Part shown: piece by piece, positions 1-8,702 of the stretch | Layout of the letters: each line of letters starts with the position of its first letter | Numbering within the stretch: the first letter of the stretch is position 1 | From: Nodularia spumigena CCY9414 | GTDB taxonomy: Bacteria; Cyanobacteriota; Cyanobacteriia; Cyanobacteriales; Nostocaceae | Length of the DNA stretch: 64,000 nucleotides | Assembly: GCF_000340565.2 (NCBI RefSeq) | Contig: NZ_CP007203.1 | Span: 3,266,955 to 3,330,954, forward strand | Reading direction: 5' to 3' | Position numbers and translations under genes: made by a program | Notes under the pieces: model-generated | Database searches by the model: none | The model's input: only the letters and a program-made list of their open reading frames with translations | Told to the model about the DNA's origin: nothing

Positions 1-161
1 AATATCTTCACTAGAGTCACCTGATAAGTTATGCGGTTGTCCAGAAAACCGGGCTTTATTCAAGGATCAACTCCTGCTTTTGTGCAATATTCTTCAAAGA
101 TTGTAGACTGGACAGTGAGAATCTTCGGTAGTATTGACATCTATTATTTTTCAGCACAATC

Positions 162-1079
162 TTGGCTAACCTCCTAGAACTATACGTCAAACTGGTGGGA
201 TTAGTCCTAGTAGGCTTTATTCTGGGACGCAAACTACCTCACACAGTTCCTACCCTTGTGGGTCAAGGGCTATTTTGGGTAGGAGTACCTATAAGCATTG
301 TCGCTTTTTTACGTAACACTGACTTGTCGGGACAGATTTGGATTGCTCCGGCGATCGCCTATTTAGCCATTTTACTAGGGGCATTTTTGGCTTGGTGGGG
401 AATGAAAGGACAAGCCTATTTCACAAACACCATTCACCAAAAATCCACTCAAGGTAGTTTGCTTCTAGGGGCAATGGTGGGTAACACAGGTTATCTGGGT
501 TATCCCATCACCCTAGCATTAGTCGGGCAAGAATACTTTGCCTGGGCTTTATTCTACGATATGTTGGGATCACTTTTCGGAGCTTATGGCTTCGGGATAG
601 TATTGGCATCTCATTTTGGCAGTAATGTCCGGAATTATTGGCAAATTACCAAATCTATTTTAATTAATCCTGCCCTGTGGAGTTTCGGCTTCGGCTTGCT
701 ATTTCGCCAAGTGACCCTCCCCACTGTCTGGGAATCTAGCCTAGAAAAATTAGGTTGGGGCGTGATTGCTTTAACTTTAGCCTTAATTGGGATGCGACTT
801 TCTCAGCTTAATTCTTGGCATAGGCTACCGGAAGCAGGAATCAGCTTAACAATTAAAATGTTGGTAGTTCCTTTAATTATCGGCAGCACATTACCACTTT
901 TTGGCGTAACTGGAGAACCAGCACTGGTGATTGTGCTACAAATGGCTATGCCTCCAGCATTTGCTACATTGGTAATTGCCGAAACCTTTAATCTTGACCG
1001 TGACTTGGCTGTTACTTCTTTAGCAGTTGGCTCTATGGGATTACTACTTACTCTCCCCCTTTGGCTTTGGCTATTTTAA
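162..1079 (+). CDS. AEC-family (auxin efflux carrier-like) transporter
   Basis: The 305-residue protein is almost entirely hydrophobic, with about ten predicted membrane segments, and has the organisation of the AEC/bile-acid-type permease family. The conserved glycine/proline-rich segment GAMVGNTGYLGYPI lies near residues 104-117. Members export or exchange small organic anions across the plasma membrane, but the substrate cannot be read here. The start is a TTG; no better ATG lies nearby, so the exact N-terminus is uncertain. Its TAA stop lies inside the left end of a heptad repeat element. The chromate transporter gene follows on the same strand after 121 bases. Confidence 0.8.
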   Translation: MANLLELYVKLVGLVLVGFILGRKLPHTVPTLVGQGLFWVGVPISIVAFLRNTDLSGQIWIAPAIAYLAILLGAFLAWWGMKGQAYFTNTIHQKSTQGSLLLGAMVGNTGYLGYPITLALVGQEYFAWALFYDMLGSLFGAYGFGIVLASHFGSNVRNYWQITKSILINPALWSFGFGLLFRQVTLPTVWESSLEKLGWGVIALTLALIGMRLSQLNSWHRLPEAGISLTIKMLVVPLIIGSTLPLFGVTGEPALVIVLQMAMPPAFATLVIAETFNLDRDLAVTSLAVGSMGLLLTLPLWLWLF

Positions 1080-1180
1080 CAGTTATCAGTTATCAGTTAT
1101 CAGTTAAACGGCATTATTGGATCGAAGTCCCTGATTCAATCGGCGTGATAACTGTTCACTGTTCACTGTTCACTGATTTA
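1076..1180. repeat. Heptad-flanked dispersed repeat, copy 1
   Basis: The element begins TTTAACAG, runs into tandem CAGTTAT heptamers, has a short unique core, then tandem GTTCACT heptamers, and ends CACTGATTTA. The TAA in its left end is the stop codon of the AEC gene. The same architecture recurs at 2411-2530 and 6609-6712. Confidence 0.75.
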
Positions 1181-1200
1181 GTTTATCGGGGGTTTATTTG

Positions 1201-2415
1201 ATGCATGGTTTATCTGCTCGCTTGCTAGAACTGGCTCAACTTTTTCTCAAGTTAGGCTTAATTGGTTTTGGTGGCCCTCAAGCTCACATGGCGATGATTA
1301 ATGATGAAGCGGTAGTGCGGCGAGGCTGGTTTACCCAGGAACAATTTTTGGAAGGAGTCGCGGTTTGCGAGATGTTACCTGGACCGGCTTCTACCCAGAT
1401 GGGAATTTATACTGGGTATGTGCGGGCGGGACAGTTGGGTGCTTTGGTGGCGGGTATTTGTTTTATTTTGCCCGCTTTTTTGATTGTGCTGACTTTATCT
1501 TGGGCTTATTTTCGTTTTCAGGGTTTACCGCAGATTGAAGATTTGTTTCTGGGGGTTACGCCTGTGGTGATTGCGATTATCTTTGGCTTTTGCTGGAAGT
1601 TAGCAAAACGGGCTATTACGGATGGGAAAGGTGTAGCGATCGCTTTAATTGTCCTACTTGTTACTTTGCTATTTCAAGTTAATATTCTATTGCAATTCCT
1701 CTTAGCTGGTATTGTCGGGTTAATTCTCTATCGACCACCAACCACTCCATCAAATCGTACCAGTGCTTGGCTATTTCCGCTTTTACCCATGATGCAGGTG
1801 CTGCCGAAAACACTGGCAACTGTATCTAGTGACACATTGGCAGTTTCTAGCTTTTGGGGACTAGAACGCATTCAGGAATATTATTTAACTTTAACGTTAT
1901 TTTTTTTGAAAGTCGGTAGTTTTATCTTTGGGGGTGGGCTAGTAATTATCCCCTTACTGGAGTTTGAAGTAGTCAATCAATTTCATTGGTTAACCCGCAG
2001 CGAATTTATTGACGGTGTGGCTATTGGTGAATTTACTCCTGGGCCTGTGGTGATTACGGCTGCTTTTGTCGGTTATAAGGTGGCTGGTGCAATGGGGGCT
2101 TTAACTGCGGCGATCGCCATTTTTACCCCATCATTTTTATTCATTATGGGGGCTGCACCGCTTTTAATTCGCATTCGTCAAAACCCCTGGATTCGCAGCT
2201 TTTTGAAAGGCGTTACTCCGGCGGTTTTGGGTGCGATCGCAGCTGCGGCCATTCCCCTAGCACAAACTGCTATCATCCAAGATACTCTGGGGCGCTCCAT
2301 CTTAGCAGCCATGATCAGCATTCTGGCTTTAGTTGCTCTCATCCGCTTCAAACGCCCCACATGGCAATTAGTCCCTGCTGGTGCGATTATAGGCTTAATT
2401 GCCGGCAGTATTTAA
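1201..2415 (+). CDS. chrA: Chromate (CHR-family) ion transporter, two-domain
   Basis: The 404-residue membrane protein has the duplicated CHR architecture. The N-terminal half contains FGGPQAHMAMI (around residues 24-34) and a GPASTQMGIY motif. The C-terminal half repeats the pattern with FGGGLVIIPLL and GEFTPGPVVITAAFVGY. These paired FGG and PGP motifs are the family signature of ChrA, a plasma-membrane chromate/sulfate transporter that exports chromate in characterised members. The ATG at 1201 is preferred over the TTG one codon upstream. The TAA stop is provided by the left end of the second heptad repeat element. Real substrate in this organism is not shown by sequence. Confidence 0.88.
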   Translation: MHGLSARLLELAQLFLKLGLIGFGGPQAHMAMINDEAVVRRGWFTQEQFLEGVAVCEMLPGPASTQMGIYTGYVRAGQLGALVAGICFILPAFLIVLTLSWAYFRFQGLPQIEDLFLGVTPVVIAIIFGFCWKLAKRAITDGKGVAIALIVLLVTLLFQVNILLQFLLAGIVGLILYRPPTTPSNRTSAWLFPLLPMMQVLPKTLATVSSDTLAVSSFWGLERIQEYYLTLTLFFLKVGSFIFGGGLVIIPLLEFEVVNQFHWLTRSEFIDGVAIGEFTPGPVVITAAFVGYKVAGAMGALTAAIAIFTPSFLFIMGAAPLLIRIRQNPWIRSFLKGVTPAVLGAIAAAAIPLAQTAIIQDTLGRSILAAMISILALVALIRFKRPTWQLVPAGAIIGLIAGSI

Positions 2416-2530
2416 CAGTTATCAGTTATCAGTTATCAGTTATCAGTTATCAGTCAAGAAACATAATTGGGTTGAAATCTCCTCCTATATCGGCTTGTTC
2501 ACTGTTCACTGTTCACTGTTCACTGATTTA
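2411..2530. repeat. Heptad-flanked dispersed repeat, copy 2
   Basis: It has TTTAACAG, five or so tandem CAGTTAT heptamers, a core containing AATTGGGTTGAAATC, then GTTCACT heptamers and CACTGATTTAA. The left end supplies the chrA stop (2413-2415) and the right end, read on the minus strand, supplies the stop of the phosphoribosyltransferase gene (2528-2530). It fills the whole gap between these convergent genes. Confidence 0.78.
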
Positions 2531-3049
2531 ACCACACGGTTGACTTACTTTTCCTATGAGTTCGGCGGGGTTCATGTTTTCGTAGTGTTCAAAGGGTTGA
2601 TGTATCCAGGGGTTATCGGGCAAATAATCGACATAATAATCGGGTTTGATGCTAGAACAGGCTTTGTACCAAAGTACACCTGTGCGAATTTCTGCAACGG
2701 CAGAATTACTATTTTCCTTGAGCCAAGGTATAGTTTGCTCAAGTGTGATTCCAGAATCTACTAAGTCATCAACTAGGAGTATATGCGAACCTAATTTTTC
2801 TGAAGTCATTGTTAAGTGACGGGACAAGGTTAAATTTCCTCTGTCTTGTTTACCGGGACCACTGTAAGACGATGTTGCTAAAATTGCCAACGGCTGCTGA
2901 TATATCCGGGAAATTATATCTCCCACTCGCAGTCCCCCTCTGGCGAGACAAACAATCTGGTTGAACTCCCAGCCTGATTCATATATCTGAGCAGCCAGCT
3001 GTTCAATTTTTTGGTGATAATCTGACCAAGAAACGTAAAGGTCTGGCAT
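2528..3049 (-). CDS. Phosphoribosyltransferase-domain protein
   Basis: The 173-residue protein has a type I PRTase fold signature: the PRPP-binding loop ILLVDDLVDSGIT at residues 90-102, preceded by the core strand IVCLARGGLRVG at 32-43. Such proteins transfer ribose-5-phosphate from PRPP to a purine or similar base. The sequence resembles the hypoxanthine/xanthine-type PRTases of cyanobacteria, but the base specificity cannot be assigned. It is convergent with chrA and divergent from the MFS gene at 3105. Its stop codon lies in a repeat element. Confidence 0.8.
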   Translation of the reverse strand: MPDLYVSWSDYHQKIEQLAAQIYESGWEFNQIVCLARGGLRVGDIISRIYQQPLAILATSSYSGPGKQDRGNLTLSRHLTMTSEKLGSHILLVDDLVDSGITLEQTIPWLKENSNSAVAEIRTGVLWYKACSSIKPDYYVDYLPDNPWIHQPFEHYENMNPAELIGKVSQPCG

Positions 3050-3104
3050 AAAGCAGGTACTTTTTAAGTAATACTGAATTCAACTACCAGCTTTTTATTT
3101 TAGT

Positions 3105-4562
3105 ATGAGCATGAACGATTCTGTTGATGAGTTTTACCGAATTAATCCAGAAAATCAAAAACTGGATTTGAAAACGAAACTAGCTTATGGTGCTGGAGAT
3201 TTAGGACCGGCGATTACTGGCAATATTTCCATATTTTTTCTGCTGGTTTTTTTTACTAATGTGGCTGGGATTCCGGCTGGTTTAGCTGGTAGCGTTTTAA
3301 TGATTGGGAAAGTTTGGGATGCTATCAACGATCCGATTATTGGCGTGTTGTCGGATAGAACTAAATCTCGTCGCTGGGGTCGTCGTTTGCCTTGGATGCT
3401 TTACGGAGCAATTCCTTTTGGCATCATCTTTTTCTTGCAGTGGATTGTACCGCGTTTTGGTGCTGACCAGAGTAGTAATATTTGGCCATTGTTTTGGTAT
3501 TATGTGGTTATTGGGTTACTATCTCAGGTGTTTTACACTGTTGTGAGTTTGCCTTATGCGGCCATGACTCCAGAGCTAACTCAAAATTATGATGAACGGA
3601 CTACCTTAAATAGCTTTCGCTTTGCTTTTTCTATTGGTGGCAGTATTTTCTCGTTGATTTTAGCGCAAATTATTTTTTCTAAGATTAGCGATCGCGAACA
3701 GCAATATCTCCTTTTAGCGGCAGTTTGTGCGATAATTTCGGTTTTGGCTTTATATGTGTGTATTTTTGGAGTGCGCGATCGCGTCTTGGCTTTTGAAGCC
3801 AAACGTACCCAAGGCGAACAACCTGCATCCATACCCTTCTTTGAACAACTAAAAATCGTCTTTAGCAATCGCCCTTATCTATTTGTGATTGGTATATATC
3901 TTTTTTCTTGGTTAGGCGTACAGGTAACAGCCACCACTATTCCTTATTTTGTCGTCAACTATATGCGACTTAATGACTCTGATGTTCCCTCAGTCATGAT
4001 TGCAGTCCAAGGAACAGCCTTACTCATGTTATTTGTTTGGAGTGCTTTGAGCAAGAAAATCGGCAAAAAAATTGTTTATTTTCTGGGAATGAGTCTCTGG
4101 ATTATCGCCGCAGGAGGACTGTTTTTCTTACAGCCTGGCCAAATCGGTTTGATGTATCTCATGGCTATTATGGCAGGTTTTGGCGTATCCACTGCTTATC
4201 TAGTTCCTTGGTCACTAATTCCAGATGTGATTGACTTAGATGAAGTCCAAACCGGACAACGCCGAGAAGGGATTTTTTATGGTTTCATGGTTTTGCTGCA
4301 AAAGTTAGGTTTAGCTCTAGGAATATTTTTAGTAGGAAACGCCTTACAATCTGCCGGTTTCCAAGCAGCCATACCAGGACAAACTACCCTACCTATACAA
4401 CCCGACTCAGCGCTGCTAGCTATCCGCATCGCCGTTGGTCCACTACCCACAATTTTCTTAATTTGTGGTTTATTTCTCACGTATTTTTACCCCATTACCC
4501 GTGAAATGCACGCAGAAATTATGATGAAACTCAAAGCACGTCAGGAAAACAGAAGCGTTTAG
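3105..4562 (+). CDS. MFS transporter, glycoside-pentoside-hexuronide (GPH) type
   Basis: The 485-residue protein has about twelve hydrophobic segments. The motif DPIIGVLSDRTKSRRWGRRLPWM near residues 76-98 is the loop 2-3 signature of the GPH cation:sugar symporter family, and the N-terminal KLAYGAGDLGPAI segment is also typical. Family members such as MelB use a Na+ or H+ gradient to import sugars. The cyanobacterial members are uncharacterised, so the substrate is open. The ATG at 3111 is an alternative start. The gene is divergent from the phosphoribosyltransferase gene with only about 55 bases between them, so the two promoters probably overlap. Confidence 0.85.
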   Translation: MSMNDSVDEFYRINPENQKLDLKTKLAYGAGDLGPAITGNISIFFLLVFFTNVAGIPAGLAGSVLMIGKVWDAINDPIIGVLSDRTKSRRWGRRLPWMLYGAIPFGIIFFLQWIVPRFGADQSSNIWPLFWYYVVIGLLSQVFYTVVSLPYAAMTPELTQNYDERTTLNSFRFAFSIGGSIFSLILAQIIFSKISDREQQYLLLAAVCAIISVLALYVCIFGVRDRVLAFEAKRTQGEQPASIPFFEQLKIVFSNRPYLFVIGIYLFSWLGVQVTATTIPYFVVNYMRLNDSDVPSVMIAVQGTALLMLFVWSALSKKIGKKIVYFLGMSLWIIAAGGLFFLQPGQIGLMYLMAIMAGFGVSTAYLVPWSLIPDVIDLDEVQTGQRREGIFYGFMVLLQKLGLALGIFLVGNALQSAGFQAAIPGQTTLPIQPDSALLAIRIAVGPLPTIFLICGLFLTYFYPITREMHAEIMMKLKARQENRSV

Positions 4563-4620
4563 ACGAATGGCAAAACTGTCCCAAATTAATTGTTAACGCC
4601 CGATAAACGCCGATGATCTG

Positions 4621-4638
4621 AGTCCGCGCAGGCGGACT
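4621..4638. repeat. Short dispersed palindrome
   Basis: AGTCCGC and GCGGACT form a hairpin just downstream of the GPH transporter gene, followed by CGCGATTTTTAATCGCC, another small inverted repeat. This pair looks like a common cyanobacterial intergenic repeat and may act as a transcription terminator, but there is no clean T-tract. Confidence 0.45.
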
Positions 4639-4732
4639 TAGTTTGTATAGTCGCGATTTTTAATCGCCAAGTCTAGCATCAAAATTGGACTACCATAGCT
4701 GAGTATTCAAATATTTCGATTGTAAAAACTCT

Positions 4733-5110
4733 ATGACTAAAGTTACATCTCAAGAAATTGCCCTATTTCGTTCTCAATTAGCTGATGACTCTATAGCTAT
4801 GGAAGCTCTGGATTTGATTGAAGATTGTGATGGAGATTTGGAAGATGCAGCCATGAGTCTGGCTATTCGCGCCGGACAAGAACCAGGTATGACTAATTCC
4901 GAATGGTTGGATGCTATGGCCAGAAAATGGCGTGCGGTTATTTGTGAACAAGAATACCGCGCAGATTTGCTCAATAACTCTTTGGTCAGCATCATGGAAC
5001 GGCTCAAAAAAATGCCATCATTCCCTCAGATTCTCGCCACACCAGTTCTTATATATATTCTCAAGCAAGGGGTAAACGATTTTTGTGAGCCAATGGATTT
5101 GCTCAAGTGA
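4733..5110 (+). CDS. Conserved hypothetical protein (125 aa)
   Basis: A small acidic, helix-rich protein with no signal peptide or membrane segment. Residues 20-50 form an acidic helix (EALDLIEDCDGDLEDAA) and the middle is Trp-containing (EWLDAMARKWRAVICEQEY). No catalytic motif is visible. I recognise it only as the kind of short soluble protein conserved in cyanobacteria, with no known role. It stands alone between the GPH transporter and the glycine-rich membrane protein, on the same strand as both. Confidence 0.65.
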   Translation: MTKVTSQEIALFRSQLADDSIAMEALDLIEDCDGDLEDAAMSLAIRAGQEPGMTNSEWLDAMARKWRAVICEQEYRADLLNNSLVSIMERLKKMPSFPQILATPVLIYILKQGVNDFCEPMDLLK

Positions 5111-5300
5111 TATCTGCTTCCAGAAAATGAGATAATAGGGAGATGCCAGAAAAAATTCCACATTTCCCGTACCACACCAGCTACCTTTGTCTGGTCTACC
5201 CTGTCAATTCTCAATCTCTGAAATTAGACACAAGTTTAATTCCACTAGCACTGATACCCTGTTAATTAAGAACTTTTATCACACAATTATTATTTAATCA

Positions 5301-5807
5301 ATGAATTACGTTGTCGCTGTCTTACCAGACCGTATCCAAGCCGAAGGCGCTTACTTAGCTTTAGAAGCTGAGGGCATTAAAAGCACTATCCTGGGTAGGG
5401 GTTATAAAACTGCTGATGAGTTTGGTTTGGTTGACCCCAAAGAACAAGCCAAAAAGCAAGCAAAGCTGATGTCATATTGGCTGATACCATTCGGCTTTTT
5501 TGCAGGTTGTGCTTTCAGTCTGGCTACAGGTTTAAATACCTTTGCTTGGGCTGGGGAAATTGGGAATCACATCGTTGGGGGACTGCTGGGCGCTGGTGGT
5601 GGCGCTATGGGTAGTGTGTTTGTTGGTGGTGGTGTTGGTTTAGTCCTGGGCGGTGGTGATGCTTTACCCTACCGCAATCGTTTAGATATGGGTAAATACA
5701 TAGTTGTGGCTCAGGTTTCTGAAGCCATAAGTCGGCAAGCAACCCGCATATTACGTAAATTTGAGCCGGAAAATATCCAGGGTTATGCTGATACAACTAA
5801 CACATAG
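5301..5807 (+). CDS. Conserved hypothetical membrane protein with glycine-zipper region
   Basis: The 168-residue protein starts with a soluble segment (NYVVAVLPDRIQAEGAYLALEAEGI) resembling the ferredoxin-like N-terminal region of the general-stress DUF1269-type proteins. Two hydrophobic stretches follow (about residues 55-75 and 85-120), the second very glycine-rich (GGLLGAGGGAMGS, GGGVGLVLGGG). The C-terminal part (KYIVVAQVSEAISRQATRIL) is soluble again. The arrangement, a sensing-type domain flanking a glycine zipper, suggests a membrane-inserted stress protein, but this is inference. The S4-domain gene follows 18 bases later, so the two are probably co-transcribed. Confidence 0.7.
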   Translation: MNYVVAVLPDRIQAEGAYLALEAEGIKSTILGRGYKTADEFGLVDPKEQAKKQAKLMSYWLIPFGFFAGCAFSLATGLNTFAWAGEIGNHIVGGLLGAGGGAMGSVFVGGGVGLVLGGGDALPYRNRLDMGKYIVVAQVSEAISRQATRILRKFEPENIQGYADTTNT

Positions 5808-5825
5808 AAATTCAAAATTGGGATA

Positions 5826-6605
5826 ATGTTACCTAGAGAAGAACTTTTAAAGGGTGTTGAAAATCGAGATAGTGTCGCTCGTGTAATTGATCAGGCTGAA
5901 CAAGCGATTAAAACTTGGGAAGTTGTTTTGACTGATTTTTTGTCTCCGCCAGAATTGGCAGAAATTAACCGGGTTTTTAGTCGGTTAACAGATGTGCAAT
6001 TAGTCGCCTGGGGCGGTTATCCCCAAGCTGAACGCCAAAGAATGGCGATCGCTCGTTCGGAACTTCCCCTAGAACCGTCTCAAGTTGACCTCGTAGCCCT
6101 GGAATTTGCTGGTAATTTCCTGTTTGATACCGCCTCTCATCGTGACTTTTTGGGCGCAATGCTGGGGACAGGAATCGTCCGTGAGAAGACAGGAGATATT
6201 CTTGTTCTGGGCGAACGGGGAGCGCAAGCAATTGTCGCCCCGGAATTGGCAGAATTTTTAGAAATGAGTCTGCAACAGGTGCGTTCTGTGCCGGTGAAAA
6301 CTCAGCGCATTGATATCAATGAGTTAAAGGTTCGGGAACCCAAGAAGAAGGAATTAACTACAGTCGAAGCTTCATTGCGGTTAGATGCGATCGCATCGGC
6401 AGGTTTTGGGATGTCCCGCAGTAAAATGGTTAATTATATCGAAAGTGGTGATGTGCGCGTCAATTGGAAAGACGTTACTCAAGCTAGTTCTCAGGTGAAA
6501 TCAGGCGACTTAATCGCTATCCGTAGTAAAGGACGTTTAGAAGTAGGAGAAATTGCCGTTACTAAAAAAGAACGTTACCGAGTTCAATTAACAAGATATA
6601 TGTAG
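5826..6605 (+). CDS. Photosystem II S4-domain protein (YlmH-like RNA-binding)
   Basis: The 259-residue protein has a C-terminal S4 RNA-binding domain at about residues 184-240 (LRLDAIASAGFGMSRSK then GDVRVNW and GDLIAIR). The N-terminal part matches the YlmH-type module, with the middle segment LGAMLGTGIVREKTGDIL. Plant and cyanobacterial homologues are annotated as photosystem II S4-domain proteins. Bacterial YlmH has been tied to cell division and to rescue of stalled ribosomes. A role here in RNA or ribosome binding is well supported; a specific photosystem link is by family name only. It is followed directly by the third heptad repeat. Confidence 0.85.
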   Translation: MLPREELLKGVENRDSVARVIDQAEQAIKTWEVVLTDFLSPPELAEINRVFSRLTDVQLVAWGGYPQAERQRMAIARSELPLEPSQVDLVALEFAGNFLFDTASHRDFLGAMLGTGIVREKTGDILVLGERGAQAIVAPELAEFLEMSLQQVRSVPVKTQRIDINELKVREPKKKELTTVEASLRLDAIASAGFGMSRSKMVNYIESGDVRVNWKDVTQASSQVKSGDLIAIRSKGRLEVGEIAVTKKERYRVQLTRYM

Positions 6606-6608
6606 ACT

Positions 6609-6712
6609 TTAACAGTTATCAGTTATCAGTTATCAGTTATCAGTTATCAGTCAAGAGACTTAATTGGGTCTAAATCGCCCGCTATAGGTCTTGATAACTC
6701 TTCACTGATTTA
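6609..6712. repeat. Heptad-flanked dispersed repeat, copy 3
   Basis: TTTAACAG plus tandem CAGTTAT heptamers, a core containing TTAATTGGGTCTAAATC, and an end CTTCACTGATTTAA. The right end supplies the stop codon (6710-6712, minus strand) of the methyltransferase gene. The right-hand heptad array is reduced to one unit here. Confidence 0.75.
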
Positions 6713-7468
6713 ACCCTTTACAGCTTTACCAAGATACCAAACCGAACTATCTTCATTGATTTTAATGGGAAATGGTTCGGGTTTGTTGTCTTTATTTTTA
6801 GGATTTAAACCTTTAAATAGGATGTTTGTCAATGTTTGCCAATTCATCCCTCCTGTTAAGTCAAATCCTTTAATAACAACATTATTTAAACCATTATTTT
6901 CCATTGTATAAGTTAATTCTTCGGGTTTAATAAACTTATGCCAATCATGAAGTCCAGGCGGTATTTGCTTGACAATATCCTCTAAAAGCCAAATCATGAT
7001 CAATTTGGATTTAAAACTTCTATTAATTGTGTCAAAGAAAAACAAACCATTTGTTTTTAACACTCTATGAGCTTCCGAAATAACTTTCTGCCAATCTGTA
7101 ACGTGTTCCAAAACATCACAACACAAAACCGCATCAAATTTTTTGGCAGCAAAAGGCAGATTTTCAGCAAATCCCCAATAATAATCAATGTTTAAGTGGT
7201 TTTTTCTCGCATGGGCTTGAGCTACTTTAATTGATTCTAAAGATAAGTCAATACCAGTTACACAAGCCTCTTGTTTGGCTAAAGTTTCAGATGCTAATCC
7301 ACCCCCACAACCAATATCTAAAACTTTAATTCCTTGCCATGTGGGGATATAACTGGAAAAAAAATCAATTCTATACTTATTCAGATGGTTAGATAAATTT
7401 AAAACTTTACCTTCTGTCCACCAATTATCTGCGTTTAAATCGTAGTATTCTAAATCATTCTTTTTCAT
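6710..7468 (-). CDS. Class I SAM methyltransferase, UbiG-like
   Basis: The 252-residue protein has SAM motif I VLDIGCGGGLASE at residues 49-61, the acidic ribose-binding GIDLS, and a DAVLCCDVLEHV motif. These, together with the N-terminal DLNADNWW segment, match UbiG-type 3-demethylubiquinol O-methyltransferases. Cyanobacteria make plastoquinone rather than ubiquinone and do not need UbiG, so the substrate in this organism is unknown despite the family name. Its stop codon lies in repeat copy 3. It is followed on the same strand by no co-directional gene, and preceded by the DUF4142 gene 30 bases upstream, which may be in the same transcript. Confidence 0.78.
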   Translation of the reverse strand: MKKNDLEYYDLNADNWWTEGKVLNLSNHLNKYRIDFFSSYIPTWQGIKVLDIGCGGGLASETLAKQEACVTGIDLSLESIKVAQAHARKNHLNIDYYWGFAENLPFAAKKFDAVLCCDVLEHVTDWQKVISEAHRVLKTNGLFFFDTINRSFKSKLIMIWLLEDIVKQIPPGLHDWHKFIKPEELTYTMENNGLNNVVIKGFDLTGGMNWQTLTNILFKGLNPKNKDNKPEPFPIKINEDSSVWYLGKAVKG

Positions 7469-7498
7469 TTATTTGTTCCATCATCCTCAAACTATTTT

Positions 7499-8089
7499 TT
7501 ATTGCTGAGTTGGTGACATGAACAAGAGATCAAGTAATTGCAAGTGTGACTCTACAACGGGGATAGTTTTGGCAGCAAAGGCTTGTAGGTCTGGGTCTTG
7601 ACCTAGCTGAATCTGACGGGTATGGATGATTAAATTTTCCATGTGTCCGTTAATGCCAGCTTCATTGATATATGCTAGGTCAAAATTTGCGCCAGAAAGT
7701 TCTGATAGTTGCGCTTCTAAGGCTTGATACTTGGGGCTAAGATTTGTTGGTAAAGTAATTCCCTTTTGTTGAGATAATTGCATTAATTCTTGATTCAAAG
7801 GCGTATGATCCTGAATCATTTGCTGGGCATATTTTTTGATATTTTCGTCCTCTGATGTTTCCAGTGCGAGTTTTGCTAGTTCAACTTCTGCCATTCCGGC
7901 TTGCGCTGCTTCTTGCACATACACCCTGTCAATTTCACTCAGCCTAGCTTGGGCAATTTTAGTTTCCAGAGTGATAGAACTATTGGGTATTGTGTGGGCG
8001 ATCGCTCTGGGATTAATCTGGGTATAGCCAATAATGGCGATAGCTGCGCCGGCCATTGGCATCGCACTACTAACTCCCACAATTCCCAT
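7499..8089 (-). CDS. DUF4142 family protein, secreted/periplasmic
   Basis: After an N-terminal hydrophobic segment (MGIVGVSSAMPMAGAAIAIIGY, probably a signal anchor) the protein is helical with the DUF4142 pattern: DRVYVQEAAQAGMAEVELAKLALE, NIKKYAQQMIQDH and later ESHLQLLDLLF. DUF4142 proteins are ferritin-like helical bundles, usually exported, of unclear function and often stress-related. The ATG at 8089 was chosen because the reading frame upstream of it overlaps the preceding DUF1269-like gene heavily. With this start the overlap is about 20 bases, a normal coupling distance. The longer form from 8209 is possible but unlikely. Confidence 0.72.
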   Translation of the reverse strand: MGIVGVSSAMPMAGAAIAIIGYTQINPRAIAHTIPNSSITLETKIAQARLSEIDRVYVQEAAQAGMAEVELAKLALETSEDENIKKYAQQMIQDHTPLNQELMQLSQQKGITLPTNLSPKYQALEAQLSELSGANFDLAYINEAGINGHMENLIIHTRQIQLGQDPDLQAFAAKTIPVVESHLQLLDLLFMSPTQQ

Positions 8090-8702
8090 CAGATGAGTCA
8101 ATTTTTGCGCCAAGTTCCCAAGTCTGAGAAGAATCATAAATGCCCCAATTTTTAATCCCTTGATTGTGTAATATGGGTTGGACACGATGAATCTCTTCAT
8201 CTGTGCCATTGAGGATGAGTAAATAATAACTCTGCTGGAGGCGATCGCTATAAACTCTGGCTTGGTTTTCGGGTATACCTAAATCAGACAGCACTTTGAC
8301 TAAATTCTGATTTGCGACTGTTCCCACAGCAACACCCGCCATACTAGCGACTAGCGCCACACCCACAGAACCTGCTGCAAGCAAAATTCCTAAACCGGGA
8401 ATTGCTAAACTACTCAAACCAACTAACACACTACCCCAGGTAGTAGCTGTAAGTGTATCACCTACTGCCCTGGTAGCATTAACACTTTGCTCACCAATGC
8501 GATCGCTCACGGTGGGGCTTTGCCCATCGCTCATCTGCGCCTCACCCAAATCCTCTGGTTCTACATCTTTAGCAATGATTGAAACTTGCTCCATAGGAAA
8601 GCCTAACGCTTTCAATTCATTAATTGCTGACCGAAAAACGAGACGCAAGCCCCTGACTTTAGGCATGGGGAGAAGGCGGTAAGAACTTTTAAGTTCCGTC
8701 AA
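8070..8702 (-). CDS. General-stress (DUF1269/YflT-like) membrane protein with replaced N-terminus
   Basis: From about residue 21 the protein reads as the cyanobacterial general-stress family: VFRSAINELKALGFPMEQVSIIAKD, then a glycine/alanine-rich hydrophobic region (residues 87-130) and a C-terminal soluble segment. Intact relatives normally begin with a short N-terminus and a strand of the type RAVGVF before this point. Here the first 20 codons instead run through a CCCCTGACTTTAGGCATGGGG hairpin, which looks like an IS200/IS605 right end. The natural start therefore appears to have been lost or replaced, and a TTG at 8702 is the only candidate. The gene is followed by DUF4142 with a 20-base overlap. 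Confidence 0.6.
   Translation of the reverse strand: MTELKSSYRLLPMPKVRGLRLVFRSAINELKALGFPMEQVSIIAKDVEPEDLGEAQMSDGQSPTVSDRIGEQSVNATRAVGDTLTATTWGSVLVGLSSLAIPGLGILLAAGSVGVALVASMAGVAVGTVANQNLVKVLSDLGIPENQARVYSDRLQQSYYLLILNGTDEEIHRVQPILHNQGIKNWGIYDSSQTWELGAKIDSSDGNCGS

Noticed and set aside
8086-8209. N-terminal extension of the DUF4142 protein
   Set aside because: It overlaps 140 bases of the upstream DUF1269 frame and lacks family similarity; the ATG at 8089 fits better.
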